A stretch of 64,000 nucleotides of DNA from NCBI GenBank assembly GCA_015680685.1, contig MNCI01010753.1, forward strand, positions 397,498-461,497, written 5' to 3'. This DNA is from Gnetum montanum. Lineage: Eukaryota; Streptophyta; Gnetopsida; Gnetales; Gnetaceae. Each line of letters opens with the position of its first letter. Positions within the stretch are counted from its first letter, which is position 1. Shown here in pieces: positions 44,870-58,300 of the stretch. A program made the translations under genes and the position numbers. Below the pieces are notes generated by a model. The model had not been told where the DNA came from, ran no database searches, and was given only the letters and a program-made list of their open reading frames with translations.

Positions 44870-45748
44870 TGATGAATCATATGACAAGCTACGTTAATGG
44901 GCATGCGTCGACACAGCCCTGTTGATGTAGCCCTGTCAATGTAACCCCATCGACACATGATTAGATGTGTTGACGTAGTGTTTAGTTTTGCCTATATAAA
45001 TGGGCATACCCACCACATTTATGGCACATTATGTCATTAGAGTAGCCAAGTTTTTGCAATTTTCTTCCGTTAGGGTTAGAATATTTTCTGAGTGCCCGCA
45101 ATAGGACTTCAAGGATTGTATGGATCCTTATTCGAACATCAATGTACCTGAACACTTTGATGTGTTGACAATAAAGACGAGATTCTTGAAATTCCTTGCT
45201 GCACTTAAGAATAGTTTAATGTTTCTATTATGCACTTTATTACTTATGCATTTAATATTCATGAACTTAGTTAATTAATGTCCCTAATAATCACACATAA
45301 GTATGATTGCCTCGAACATACCATTAATGCTTGGTAATCTCAGTAGTGTTATCGCTTGGTATGCCTAGTAGCCTAACACTTGGTAACCTAGCAACATTCA
45401 TAATGAGTTTAGGATGTGCAGAGAAGGTGGGCCCGGATGCTTATGTTAGGATAGTTAGATTAAAGAATTAGATAGTTAATTAGCAAGTTTATAATTAATT
45501 ACCTTTATTTTCTACTTAGATTAGATAAAAGAAAACATAAAAATATAAATAAAAATCATGTGCCTTAGCTTACTCTTAACCATACACTTGCACTTAGACA
45601 AGTGAAGCCAAGAAGATAACGATCATATTCCAAGTCACTATCTTTGCCATTATGGATTTAGGGGCTAAGTGCACAGAATTTGACTAGATCACTAGTGCAA
45701 TGATTGTGATTTGTATGGTTGAGCATAGGGACTACTTCATGCTCATCA
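44870..45748 (+). repeat. 5' LTR of element E
   Basis: TGATGAATC...GCTCATCA. U3 has short GTCGACACAGCC / TTGATGTAGCCC repeats; TATATAAA at 44993-45000; ACAATAAAGACGAG near 45170. The R-U5 part is similar to elements B, D and F. Confidence 0.85.
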
Positions 45749-45749
45749 T

Positions 45750-45767
45750 TGGCGTCATTACTGAGGA
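45750..45767 (+). other. Primer-binding site, element E
   Basis: TGGCGTCATTACTGAGGA, tRNA-Asp type with several mismatches, two bases after the LTR end. Confidence 0.75.
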
Positions 45768-45889
45768 TCTAGTTAGCTAAGTGTGCTACATAGAAAAGAT
45801 AGTAAAAACATCTAACGATGTTGTAAAGGAAACCAACGCTAAACCATTAAGATAAATACTAATAATAAATGCACACTGGTTTTGAAGAA

Positions 45890-48020
45890 TCATTGATCTG
45901 ACTTCTTCTTGCAAGGAAGGTTCTCCACCACCATTTATAAGCAAATCCAATCAAAGGCAAGAAGGTCAAAAGACACAAGTGCCCCCAATAGTTCAAAGTT
46001 ATCTATACTCACTTGGATGCTTACATTTTGAATTTCACCTTCATCTTGCATCAGGACAAGTAGTTGTGATGGAGGGACATGGAAGGCAACATCGTGTTAC
46101 CTCCTAACCGATGTATTCTCGTGATGCTGTTGAAAAATCTTATCAAGTTGGGCATTGCTAAACTTAATGTGGAGCACAAGGTTCAAGACCATGCTTATTG
46201 GGATTATCCTCCCACAAAGGCCCAACGGAAGAAAGATTAGCAAATGGAAGCTCAATATGAGGCTTCAAAAGGCAAAAGGTTTCATAACTGCTTATTCTTG
46301 CAAACACATAAAGAAGGCGAGGACTTCTTTTCGGGTGCCTCCCAATACACAGATTCTCCCCCTCTTTTTGATGGGAAGATCCTTAACCAATGATTGCAGT
46401 CAACTATGGAGAACCTTGGTGATGGGAAGAATGGGTCTCAAGATCAAGGGGTCTCAAAAGATGGTAATCATAGTCATTCATCTAGAGGTAGGAAGAATGA
46501 TAGGCACTAAGAGAAAGATAAACATGGTGATCGGGGTAGGGATCGAAGAAGAGGAGGCAATAGGCATCATTCTGGTGTTGATTCTCCTTTCTCTTCACAT
46601 TTACTATCATCCTCATCATCTTCCTCCTCCAACTCTGATAAGAGAAGCAAAGGCTAGGACTGTGGAAGAAGTAGTAGAGATTGTGATGGAGATGAATGAT
46701 GAGATAGGGATGATCGTAGATTCCACTGGGATAACAAGGAACAAGGGCATGAGCAATAGCAAGGGGATGAACATCATAGAATACGAAAGCATAGCAGGAT
46801 TCATTGTAGGCATCATGGCCATGATAGGGACCATAGAGACTATTATGACTACAATGAATCCCTGTTAACTACTAGAAATATGTTGAATATTTCAGAAGTT
46901 GGCAAAGTTCCCACCAAGCACTTGATGAATAGCCACATTAAATGGTTGGATATGAACAATATCCCTAAGTTTGAGGGCGGATACAATTTAGATCCACAAA
47001 AGTACTTGCAAATCTTTCATGATGCTTGTGCCTTGCAAAATTTGGAGAATGAATGGCAAAAGCTAAAATTATTCCCAAGGTCACTCATAAAGAAAGTAGA
47101 AAGTTGGTATCGATCCTTGGAACCAAAATCTATTTAGCGATGGAGTACAATGCTAGACTTGTTTAATGACAAATACCAAATGTACTTTAGAGTATCCAAT
47201 TTGAGGAGGCAAATCCATGGTGGAAACAAGGCACTTAGGAGTCATTGGATGTAGCCATGGGCATGCACTACTCTTTGTTGCACTGATGCCTAAGACATGG
47301 ATACCTTCAACGAGATCAACTATGCCATATCATTGATGGGCTCAAAACTAAAACAAGGAAAACCCTTGGGATCTATGCCCAAGGAAAACTTTCTAAGTTA
47401 AGGGCCCATCAGATTCAAAAGCTTATTGGTCAAGTGGCCAAGGATGAAGGAGAACTAAAAAAATGGTAAAGTGCAGAAGAATACAATAGAGACCCCTCCA
47501 TCCACAAGAGGGAGGTTCATTTATATGAAAATGAGGAGGTGGCACCACTTGATGAAGTGGTGCAGAAAAAAATCTTACTAATCTAAAAATCTATTATTGA
47601 AATATCAGCTAAGGTTGATAAGATGTGAGACTCCTTGGATGAGAAGTTCCAAATTGCTCTAAAGATTACAGAGGAATTTAGAGAGTAAGGAGGTAATGGC
47701 CATGAACGAAGGAAGAAAAAGAAGGCTAAATGTAAATATCACAAAGATGAGGATAAAGCTGTGACAGTAGAGGAGGTTGTAGATTCAGAATCTGATGATG
47801 AGGGGTGCGACATCTAACAATATGAACATCCCAAGGGATGTTGCCTTGTATTGTCACACTGATAAGAATCTAGGGTGTATGCTTTAAATTCTAGATTGGC
47901 AAAATGGCAAGCACCTAAGAGGTTGCCTTATCCACAAGGCAACTACCAGCAACAATTTCACCAACAAACTTACTATTTGAGTGGGAGCACGACCTCAACC
48001 TCATGAATAGTGCCAGTAGT
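45890..48020 (+). pseudogene. Gag of element E
   Basis: Broken from the start: a weak N-terminal part near 45890-46220 with a FTFILHQD-like block, then an Arg/His/Asp/Ser-rich linker (46470-46860; for example RGRDRRRGGNRHH), then the capsid-like domain from 46880 (MLNISEVGKVP, MNNIPKFEGGYN, LKLFPRSLIKKVESWYRSLE) to about 47450. A CDI-stop-QYEHPKGCC cluster lies near 47808. A 237-codon open frame at 46155-46868 is mostly a different frame over this linker and is not the gag reading. Confidence 0.75.
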
Positions 48021-48479
48021 GGCAACATCCATAGTCATAGGGGATATCACCTCTAAGGCAACAATACCCTTATCGCTAACTTGATCCTTATGGGTATGAT
48101 GTTCAACAACCAATCTCTCCACCCGACTCTTCTAGTCATGCTTCCTTTCCACACCACTACTACTCTCTAGAGTACTACAGAGCATCTTCTCCAAGAGGGG
48201 AATCCCCATTTCCTTTCTATCTTTCTCAACATCTATCCACTCCTACACCACCATCATCAACTCCTTTGCCAGCTACTCCATCCATGTAGGGTGAAATAAT
48301 TACCCAGCTACAATAAAGAAATGCTACAAGGATGGTAAACTTGCAGTTGGCTCCTTAGCCAACAAGTCATGAATCCAAGCCTTGCAAGAGGCCATTTTTT
48401 AGAACCAACAATCCCATGAAGCCCTCACAAATACCTGTGGTTGTTAACCCTACTACCTCAACCTCTGAAAGTCCCATCA

Positions 48480-48990
48480 AGTAGCCTTCAAACTAAAGTA
48501 CCCCTAATTGCACACTGTCATGTTGATACATGTGGTCATAGATTGGATCAAGGTTGACCATATTTCTAGGAAAATATTTGACCCTATGAGTCCTCTTATT
48601 TATTTCTAGATTGCCAAAAATGAACTGTGTATGACTCTTTTGGATTCAAGTTTCAAAGTTAACTTGATCTTGCAAGAATGTACAAAGCCTAGAACCTACT
48701 TCCACTAAAAAAGAGCAACATCATATTGGAGTTGGTAGACCAATCCATCATTATTCCTTTGGAATTGGTTGAAGACATTGTGACCATTGTTTATGGGTAG
48801 TCCTATCTTGCTGATTTCTTGGTGATCCATGTGGAGAATTCCAAAGGAGACTTGCCTATCATCATTAGGAGAGCATGGCTAAGCATCATTAATGCCAAGT
48901 TGGGGTTTGAGACATTTTCCTAGAGATTCCTATGAAAATAAATTTGGAAAGATCAAGAAGAAGAAAGTTTTATTCATCGCATATAGTGAT
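48480..48990 (+). pseudogene. Retropepsin of element E
   Basis: LLDSSFKVNLI in place of LLDLGSxVNLI (Gly lost), then LELVEDIVTIVYG, then a degraded IIIRRAWLSIIN block (IIMGRPWLST in D). Broken by stops; inactive. Confidence 0.65.
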
Positions 48991-49539
48991 ATAGTGTGCC
49001 GCTATGTGCAAAGGCTATGGACCATCAAAGGTACATTCCTTCAGGCATGCAATTAGTGTGCATAGATAGCAAAATTTAGAGTTTCATGTACATAGCAGCC
49101 ACTAAACAAGAGGGTACCTAGTGGCTGACCATAGATAATGAGGCTGGATCAATAATATGCATGGAATTAGTTAAGAGCCTCACAAGTTCATATGTTGATA
49201 GCATGGACAAGTTGGAGCATACACATCATCAACTTTTTGATGAACAAAGGGAAATCGATCAGGGAGAATTGGAGATCCCAAAAGCTTTCAAGTAAGAGCC
49301 CATTGAGTTAAAGGCTCTACTAGTAGGAATGGAATATGCTTCTTAAACAACGACAAGCTAGTCATTATCAATGCCACACTTTCTCCTGCATAGAAGAAGA
49401 AATTGTTGAAAGTTATGAACAAATGGCCAACATGCTTTGCCTAGTAATATCATGAGTTAATAGGGATTAATTGAAGGATATGCTAGCACAAAACTATATA
49501 GATTCCTCCATCAAACCAAAGAGGTAGCTGCAAAGATGC

Positions 49540-50300
49540 TTGAACCTAAAGCTTAAGCAGATCATCAAATAGGAAATTAAACAACTCCTCAAGGCTAGGT
49601 TAATCTAATTGCAAACAATAAGTGGGTCAGCCTACTTGTTATTGTGCCAAAGAAAAGAGGAAAATGGGGAGTCTGTATAGACTTTCGACTATTGAATATG
49701 ACCACTTATAAAGATAATTTTCCATTTCCATTTATGGAATAGGTACTAGATACCATTACAGGCCATAGTTACTATAGCTTTCAAGATGGTTATAGTGGAA
49801 CCAAATCCAAATTACATTAGAAGACCAGGCAAAGATAACATCCACAAGTTCTTACGGGACTTTCACATATAGAAAGATGCCCTTTGGCATGTGCAATGCT
49901 TCTGCCACATTTCAATGATTAATCCTAAGCATCTTCCAATAGCAAATTAGTACTAGGGTGGAAGTCTTCATGGATGAATTCTCTACCTATGGGGCTATAT
50001 TTTAGCAAGCATTAGACTACCTTAAGTAAGTTCTTAAAAGGTGTGTGGAGACTAACCTAAGGCTGAATTGGTAGAGGAGCCACCTCATGGTCCAAGTGGG
50101 CACTATCTTGGGGCATCAAATTTAAGCAAAGGGATTGAGGTGGACCTAGAGAAAATAAGGATCATCCAAGGAATAACCAAATAACCTGAAATAGTGAAAA
50201 ACATGAGATCGTTCCTTGGCCACACTAATTATAATAGGCACTTCATCAAAAACTTCTCAAAGATCATCAACCCATTGGTAGAACAAAGATGCACCATTTA
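49540..50300 (+). pseudogene. Reverse transcriptase of element E
   Basis: VIVPKKRGKWGVCIDFRLLN at about 49639-49695, then QDGYSG, a shifted MPFGMCNASATFQ block, VFMDEFSTYGA (catalytic DD changed to DE), LKRCVETNLRLN, and SFLGHTNYNRHFIKNFSKI in the open stretch 50194-50388. Several indels and stops. Confidence 0.75.
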
Positions 50301-50394
50301 TTTGGACCAAGGAATGCAAAAATACATTCCAATAGTTGAAGCAAAAACTCATAGAAACTTTGATTCTACGAGCACCAGACTAGTCTAGGCCATT

Positions 50395-50790
50395 TCACAT
50401 CATGATGGATGCATACAAGTATGCCTTTGGGACCATGCTTATATAGATGGATGATCAAAAATGTCTATATTACATCCATTATATAAGTAGAAGCATTATG
50501 AATGCACAACTCAACTACACCATCATTGAAAAGGAGCTTATGACAATGGTCTACATGTTAGAGAACTTTAGACACTATGTGCTTGGATACAAATTTTTTG
50601 TGTACATTGACCACAGTGCCATTTGGTTCCTAATGAACAAGCCAATGATGAGCCCTCGTATCATATAGTGGCTAGCAATCCTCCAAGAGTTTGACTTAAC
50701 AATGGTTGATTGGAATGGGACCAAGAATGTGGTGGCTGACCACTTGTCTCGGTTGAGATGGGACATAAAAGAGGATGAGAGCCCACTATT
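50395..50790 (+). pseudogene. RNase H of element E
   Basis: MMDAYKYAFGTML (first Asp), an IIEKELMTMVYMLENFRHY block, VYIDHSAIWFLMNK, then a WNGTKNVVADHLSRL tail close to the Athila pattern. Two open stretches (50447-50668, 50702-50911) separated by a stop. Confidence 0.8.
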
Positions 50791-50989
50791 TGATCAATTT
50801 CCTAATGAAATCCTCTTTGCTAGTGCTATTAACTCTCAAACTCCTAAGGACACAAATTGGTATGACAACATCCTCTCCTATCTACTTACTCAGGAGATGC
50901 CACAAGAGTAGGACAACAAGAAGAAGCAACAATCTCTGCATTAGGCCAAACACTTCATGGAGATCAAGGGTAACATCTATAAGAGTTGC

Positions 50990-52090
50990 ATAGATGGCCT
51001 GGTATAATGGTATGTCCTTGATGTAGACCAACTTTGAGTCCTCTAGGATGCACATGAGGGTCCTTGTGAAACTATGCTAGAAGGAGGACAACCATTAAGA
51101 TCCTCATGATGGGATATTACTAGCCCATAATCTTTAGGGATGTCCATATGTTCTTCCATTCCTATGACAGATGTCAACATGATCAAGGGATGATCGCATG
51201 CAGGAAAGGGCCACAATAATGGATCTAATCACTGAAGCCTTTTGATCTTTGGGGAATTGATTTCATGGGGTCCATCAACCCTATGTTAAACGGAAAGGCC
51301 TACATCATCGTGGCTATTGACTACTGTATCAAATGGGTTGAGGTCACTATCGTCACCGACCATTCATCCTTTATAGTGACATGGTTTGTATAGCAAAATG
51401 TTGTGAATAGGTTTGGTGTGCCACAGGCATTGATTTCAAATAATGAAACACAATTCACTGGTGCTACTTTTTGGAAGCTTATGTAATGCTTGGTGGTTGA
51501 ACATAAACTAACAACTCCATACCACCCCCAAGCCAATAGTCAAGTTAAGGTCACCAATATGGAAATGACCAAAATACTAACATGCACAATTAGTAAATAT
51601 AGGAGGGATTGGAGCAATAAACCCAATGATGCTCTTTGGGCTTATCGTTCAACATGGAAATTTTCTATTGGTTACTGTCCCTATGAGTTAGTGTATGGGA
51701 AAATTCTAGCTCTTTCCATCCAATCTAAGCTCTGTACGCTTTCAACAACTTGTGACCTTGACTTGGACTTAAGTCTAGCCCAGACAAAAAGACTAATGAA
51801 TCTCTATATGCTAGATGAGAATAGACTAGTGGCTCTATCAATGAATGAAGTGCACAAGGCACACAATAAGAAGCACCATGATCTTAGAATAAAGAAAGTA
51901 AAGCTTCAACTAGGAGATAAGGTGCTCTATTAGAACCCCCATGCATGTACTTCAATGTACCAAATTTCAAATGCTATGTAAGGGCCCTTACATCATATAT
52001 GAAACTTTCCATTTGAGGCCATGATGATATATCATCTTGATATCCCAAGAGATTTTTGGTCAACACCTAGCAACTTAAACATTTTCTAGA
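50990..52090 (+). pseudogene. Integrase of element E
   Basis: Core begins IDFMGSINPMLNGKAYIIVA then IDYCIKWVEV (first Asp kept), RFGVPQALISNNETQF (second Asp now Asn), and TPYHPQANSQVKVTN (catalytic Glu now Lys). A 147-codon open stretch (51490-51933) covers the C-terminal part with DALWAYRSTWKFSIGYCPYE and ELVYGKILAL. Two of three DDE residues are lost, so strand transfer would be impossible. Confidence 0.8.
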
Positions 52091-54030
52091 ACCAAAAAAA
52101 AACAATGAAAATGCTACCTCAACTGATGGCCAAGCACACTCAATCTTTTAAATCTCTCTCTTCTAACTTAGTTATGGGAAAGATGACCATCTATGTTGAC
52201 ATCCTACAAAGTGGCTTCTCAATTTTTCAACTTTTTTTCTTGAATGTTTTACAATTTCTTTTATATTTTACTTTATTTAAAATGTCTTACATGTCTTTTT
52301 CTTCTTTATTTCCATCAAGACTTTGATGTTGAATGAAATTTCTAATTAATGATGGTTAATTGAATTCTATTGTTTAAATTGATTGTTGAATGACTAGATT
52401 TCATCATTGAATTATGCCATTGATTAATGGGGCATTGGTTTTTCATGATATTAGGCAATGAGCTCACGTCATCCATCCATTCCACAAAAACTCTATGATG
52501 TTACTTGGTTTTGGAAGCATGACTTTCTTTCTAATAACAACTTTAAAAGAACTTGTGATCTTGGTGCTCTCTAGACTTGGAATGAATCAAGTGGAATTGA
52601 TAAGGATGTGGCTTCAAGGGGATTTTTCACCTTTGTACTTGCCTAATATCTTGAGTTTTGTGGGTATCCTCATTGATTCCTCACCATTTCTGACATCAAC
52701 CAATAATAGGAAGCAATGTCTTTACACGGTATGATTCCCATGATTAAAAAAAAAGGGAATTCAAAGCACATCCCTTAGACCAAATCATGGGCTACAAGCA
52801 TTGGTTATGGGGCTAGAAAGAAATTTTACCCATGCATGAAGGAGCCCTTTAACTAAGGCCCTCTACACTTCCTGTTTCTATGTTCTTCTTTATTTAGAAT
52901 GATGGATGATCTTTGTGGTTGTCCATGAGCTCTAGAGGATCAAATGGTCTTAAAGTGCCAATGTGAAGCCATTGGAAGTGGATGGTCTTGATTCTAACTA
53001 AAGATTTGATGTTCCCAAGATCACTTTAATCACAAACTCCATAAGAACTTCATGTGACCAACATAAGCAACTCCATTCCATCCTCTCTCTTCTCATCACT
53101 TCAATTAATTTAACATTTCACTGCCTATTGTCATATTTCATCAATGTGTCCTTTCGGATGTGTCTCAATTCTTTGATGGTATCTTGGGTGATTTGATTTT
53201 TAACAATCCATGACCATTCATCATCCTTGGAGTCCATTGACTCCTTGATATGAGGGCATGCAAGGGCATTTAGGGCATGAGCCTGTTATGGGAAGGACCC
53301 ACTTGCATACTCCTTGGTTTGGATGGTTAACTTTCCTATTTCTTAGTTATTTCACTTTCAAAACCATTGTTTTCCACCACGAAACATCTAGTTTTTGCAC
53401 TTATTGATATTTAGCTCCAACCACATGCCAAGCCGTCTTCAATGTTTTGTACTTAATCTAGGCTTTTCTAGCTTCCTTTAGAATTCAATTTCGTTGCAAA
53501 ACTCTTTTTCTATACTTAGTTTTTGCATGTGAAAATTTTTGTCTATGGTTACATCGATGCATAACAAAAATACTATAAATATGCATAAACCCTTAGCCAA
53601 CTTTGCACATTTCCATTCCAATGCTAGAGGTGTTTTTACAATTTTCAGAGCCTAGAACCTTCTTGGAGCCATAACTTTCTAGCCACTTGCTTGAATTCAC
53701 TTGTTCTTTAACCCTTTAGCTACTAGAGGTGATCTTTATGTCATGGAGGCCACAAACCTATGGTTTATGACAATTTTTTTTTTGAAATTTTTCTAACTCC
53801 CCAAGGTTTAACTAATAAGATATTATTAAAATTACCAATCTACACTAAGTTGAATCCCATCAACAAAATCATGTAGCTAAATAGATAAAATAATAATAAA
53901 ATAATCTCAAAATAATCTATCTTCCATGATCACAACTAACTAAAGTGTAACTTGCCTAAATGAGGAAAGGCATGAAAGGTATTAATAGTTACACATTAAA
54001 AACTAATCCTAGGTTATGTTATCACTGTAG
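52091..54030 (+). other. Spacer between integrase and third ORF, element E
   Basis: Non-coding. Carries the same ordered boxes as elements B and D: GTCATCCATCCATTC near 52467, the hairpin 52734-52760, GGGCTACAAGCATTGGTTATGG near 52789, TTTAACTAAGGCCC near 52847. Ends TTATCACTGTAG directly before ATGGCA. Confidence 0.6.
52734..52760 (+). promoter_or_regulatory. Conserved hairpin, element E
   Basis: Arms ATTCCC and GGGAAT, 6 bp, A-rich loop, followed by TCAAAGCACATCCCTT. Confidence 0.55.
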
Positions 54031-55255
54031 ATGGCACCAAAGAGACTACAAGGTGAAGTACCATCCCAACCAAGGGAGAAGCAATAAAGAGGGGGAAAGG
54101 GCCAATAGCCTCAACAGCCCCAAGAAGGTGAAGGAAAGACACACACAATGGGACCTCTTCAAGAGGTGCCCAAAGTGGAATCTGTCTAGCAGATTCCCAT
54201 AGTTGAAATAGGCCAACCAAGGAAAGAAGAGGTTCTAAGGCCTAGACCAAATTTGGAGGTCATTTTGATTGAGGCCTGCTTGGAGCAAATTTTCTCCAAG
54301 GAAATCCAAAGTTCAATTCTTTAAGAATTCAATTTTGGCCCCTTCCTAGGCCTAACATCAAAGGAGGTTAAGACCCAATTGCAGGGGTCATCCATGTGGC
54401 CCATCCTCACTTCTAATGGGGAGTGGTACATGGGGAAAACCTACCTTTTCTGGAACAATTGATAGGTACATACAACTATTAAAATCAAGGACATCAGTGT
54501 GTCCTACATGATTGAGGCCATTGAATTACCTGACATTGGGGCAACATTGGTTGAGATTCCAACTCAAGTAGATCCAAAGAAAAAGGAGTGGATAGAATGA
54601 TGCTATGGGGTAAGCTGTAAGGAGCATGACAAAATAACCAAGGTAGAAAGAGTTTACTTCAAAATTGCAACCTACCATCTAAACCAAACAATGAGGCCTA
54701 GTAAGATCACTGCCTTCTCCACCTATGTGTGCATCATTCTAAGTGGCAAACTTCCTATCTACCTCCATTAATGCATTTTCCTAGAGATTAAGAAGCAGTT
54801 CAAAGAGAATGAATGAGGGGGGAAGACACTACCCTTCCCATGCCCAATTAGAAAAATTGGCCAAAGGGGAGACATAGATTGGTATGGTAATGATACCATC
54901 TATCATGCTTCTGTTGCCTCTTGGTAGGAGATGATGAAGGACAAAGCACTAGAAAAATTAATTGAGGAGGAGTGACCACCACCATCACCCATTGGAAAAA
55001 CAATGCTAGAGGATCATTCAACCATTGAATACATGAGGAAAATCCATGAGCAACTCTTGCAGCAGCAACAAGAAGAGCCAAGTGGTGGTAAACCATTAGT
55101 TTATTAGCTAGCATTAAGGCATCTTAATGAAGTGACCAGAATAATAAGTTGGCTAGAGGAGATTGCACCACTTTTTTCCACCCATAGAATGTAGTGGCTT
55201 GCAAGGTCAAACCCAAGCACCTGAGAGATTATGATGTCCATTGCTGGACAATAGG
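54031..55255 (+). pseudogene. Third ORF of element E, N-terminal part
   Basis: Starts ATGGCACCAAAGAGA right after TATCACTGTAG. Aligns by eye with the third ORF of element B through MGPL, KTQLQ, MWPILTSNGEWYMGKTYLF (about 54389-54450), KKEWIE near 54580 and VYFKIATYH near 54652. A Gln-rich patch (LLQQQQEE) lies near 55055. Stops are frequent. The reading ends where the element is truncated. Function unknown; see element B. Confidence 0.6.
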
Positions 55256-55391
55256 AAGGTCAAAAAGTTAAAGGGTCTTTTATTCACCCTTGTGGCTTAG
55301 TATGGATAAGTTGATTAGATGATCATTCATTAAGAGAGGTTATTAATTAATAAAATAGAGATCTACATAGGGAAGAAGTTCATCCTCAATG

Positions 55392-58300
55392 ATGTCTAAA
55401 GAAGTAATAAAAAAGGTTGAACTTGGTTTAAAGTTAACAAAAGAGGGATCTAGAGCCCAACATATCTAGTTTGTAAGGTAGCTCAAGATCAAAGATTGAA
55501 GTAAAAAAACTAGATAAGCAACCATGTTCACCTAGATCAAAATTAGAAAAATTAGGCTCTAGAGGAGCTTTAGAAAAGAAATGATGCAAAACATTAAAGA
55601 TACATGATATCAAAACATCATGCATCAAAGCTTTCAAAGACTGTGCATTATTTCTACAAGCTATAAAAAAAGAAGAAGAAGATTTTAGCACAAAATATTT
55701 CATTTGCATCAGAGAAGATATGAGATTGATGCAAGAGTAACATAAACATAACAGAAGTATTAAAGGACAAGAAAGCAATGATAAGTGGTAGCAGCAGCAA
55801 GCAGGAATCCAAGAGTAGGACTAGTAGTAGCAAGAGACTACATCAACCCTACATGCTTCCTTCCTAGGCTTAAATGTAAGTAATATGAATCATAGGTAAA
55901 AAAATTTTATAGAGTTTATCACTATTCCTCTAGTTTACCTTAACAATAATTTTTGGCGTATTAAGTTTTATATAAGTTTTGGCTAGGCTTGATTTGAATT
56001 AGAATTGCTAGTTTGTAGTAATTTTAGACTTGGATTTGAGTTTTAAGTTCGATTTTATTGTGTGGAGTGAGAACCTCATAGCGTTACCTTCATTTTGAGG
56101 GTTTTAAGAATTTTCTTAAATCTATAGCTAGAAGTGGAATGGATGTGTTTGCATGTTTTATCCCATGAATTCTAGATAGAAAATGCATTGTTTGTCTAGG
56201 CTTTTAGAAAATTTGTAACTTGGTTTAATTATAAGGAAATTCAACATTACTATCATTGTAAACAATGTGTAGGAATCACTTATGATAAGAAAATTTGGTA
56301 ATTGTAAGATTTTTAAAGCTAAATCTAGTTAATGTTTTGAGTTTTACAAATATAAATAAGTAGGAAACAATGTTTTCAAAGTGAAATTTGAAATCATCTT
56401 TGCAAATTTCAAGAAAAATTTTGATTTGGAGGTTTTAGCATAGAAAAGAAAACATGAGAGAAACATAACATTAGAGAATTAATGTGACACATTTCATAAG
56501 AAGCATAGTGTTAATGATGTAGCTTTAACATGATAAAAAATGCATTGCATCAGAATGCTTTCAACATGGAACATTAGTATTTGCAACTAGTCTAGACTTC
56601 TACATATCATGTCAAAATACGAAGAACATTTTAATGTGAACATCAATGTAAAGGGCATAGAAAGTTTAAAGATAAATTTTTGACATGTAGCATTAAACAT
56701 AAGTTGTATTTTTTTGTTAAAAGAAATTGATGTGGGAAATTGTATCTTTAATGTGATTGAAGACTAACTAGTTTCAATCATGTAAGGATGTTGTAGCATC
56801 TAGACTCCTAGTAATTGATCCAATGTTATTTCTACTGATGGATGAGAAAAGCTTCCTCGAGAACAAGCAAAGAATGAAAGGGCTAATTAAGAGCAAGCCC
56901 CTCTTTGATGATGCCTCATTAGTTTCACAAAATCTATGAACTTGCAAAGGCATCATAAAATTTTTGAATTTTTCATCAACTACTTTTATGTGGTGATCTT
57001 GATTAACCTAGAAGAAGAGATTGATTTAGAGGCTTTGAAGGAAATTCTTCCAAGGTTCTTTACAAAACTCATAGAGATCATCTATGAAAAGAGGTTTGAG
57101 ATTGAGGAGCTATCTAAGGATGTTCTAGTCTATAGGAAATATTTGGACAAGTGGGAGAGAGAATATTGGTAGTTTAATGCCAATAGTACATTGCTTTTGG
57201 AAATCCAAACTTTTATAGTAATGTTGAAACCTCCAAGATCTCAAATCTTTACGTGAACATTAATTTAGTTTTATTTTAGTTAATACTAACTTTGAAGTGA
57301 TCATGTTGGTTTGTGAATCTAGATATTCAGAACCATGAATACTTGTGAGATCTTTCTTAGCATTGAAACTAGTGGTCTTAAGCAATATCACATTTTTATG
57401 TATAGTATAAGAGATTAAGACTCCATAGGTTTTGGAATGAGTATGAAAATAGAGGATGACTCCATCCTTTATGGGGTGAAATTCACAATGAGAATGTAGT
57501 ATGGATGAAGTGATTAAGAATCATACTAAGACCTAGCCTTTAATAGTAAGAAACAAAAAGAGTATTAAATTATACTAAAAAGATTAAACATGGTTCATGA
57601 AGCTCAAATAAGTGTCAATGACATGAATTTTATTGACATTACTAACTTGGTAGAAGAATTTAAAGTTAGATCTACTAGTGAAGTGCAAATTGCTCAAAAG
57701 TGGCTATTCGAGGATGAAGTCATTAAGTATTTAAATAAGTTTGATATGGTAGGGATTTTTTATTCTTTGGGTTTTAAGGACTCCTACCCTAATGTGGTAG
57801 AGTGTGTTGGACTAATAAAGAGCTACGCTGTAGAAAAAGCTATTTATATAGTACATGTAGACCAAAAGAAAATCATCATCACTTGGGACCTAGCTACACT
57901 AAGTTATTAGTTAGGTTTTTCAAAGTAGGGAATAATGATTGATAATTCAAAATTGAATTCAGTAGAGCTAATAGTAATGTATGAATGGGTGGGATTCAGG
58001 AAGAAGGATGGCATCAACATTCACAAGATGACAAATGAAGATTTAAAGAAATAATTTCCTCTATTTATTAAAAGGTTATTTTGAAATAAGATGAAGTTGA
58101 AATGGGAATTATGTTCCATGCATTTGAATGAGCTATACAGGGCTATGTCATAAGGAAGAGCAATTGACTGGGTACTAGTAATTTGTGAAGGAATGATAGA
58201 AGAGATGGAAAAGCTACTCCAAGAGCAAAAAAGGTTAAGAAGAAGATAGTGAGCAAGAGGTTCAATTTTGGACTCTACTATGGCTTAATAAGGGCATTGG

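Larger units (their letters stand above)
44870..55255 (+). mobile_element. Athila-like element E, truncated on the right
   Basis: 5' LTR, primer-binding site, gag, protease, RT, RNase H, integrase, spacer and the first ~1.2 kb of the third ORF occur in the same order as in element B. Resemblance to B ends near 55255 inside the third ORF and no 3' LTR is present, so the right end was lost or replaced by the 55392-60345 locus. Many stops and frameshifts. Confidence 0.85.

Noticed and set aside
46616-46834. Hydrophobic Met-rich minus-strand frame resembling a membrane protein
   Set aside because: It is the complement of the repetitive gag linker in element E.
46155-46868. 237-codon open frame in element E
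   Set aside because: It overlaps the gag N-terminal and Arg/His-rich linker in a different frame; the homologous reading shared with D and F is in another frame.
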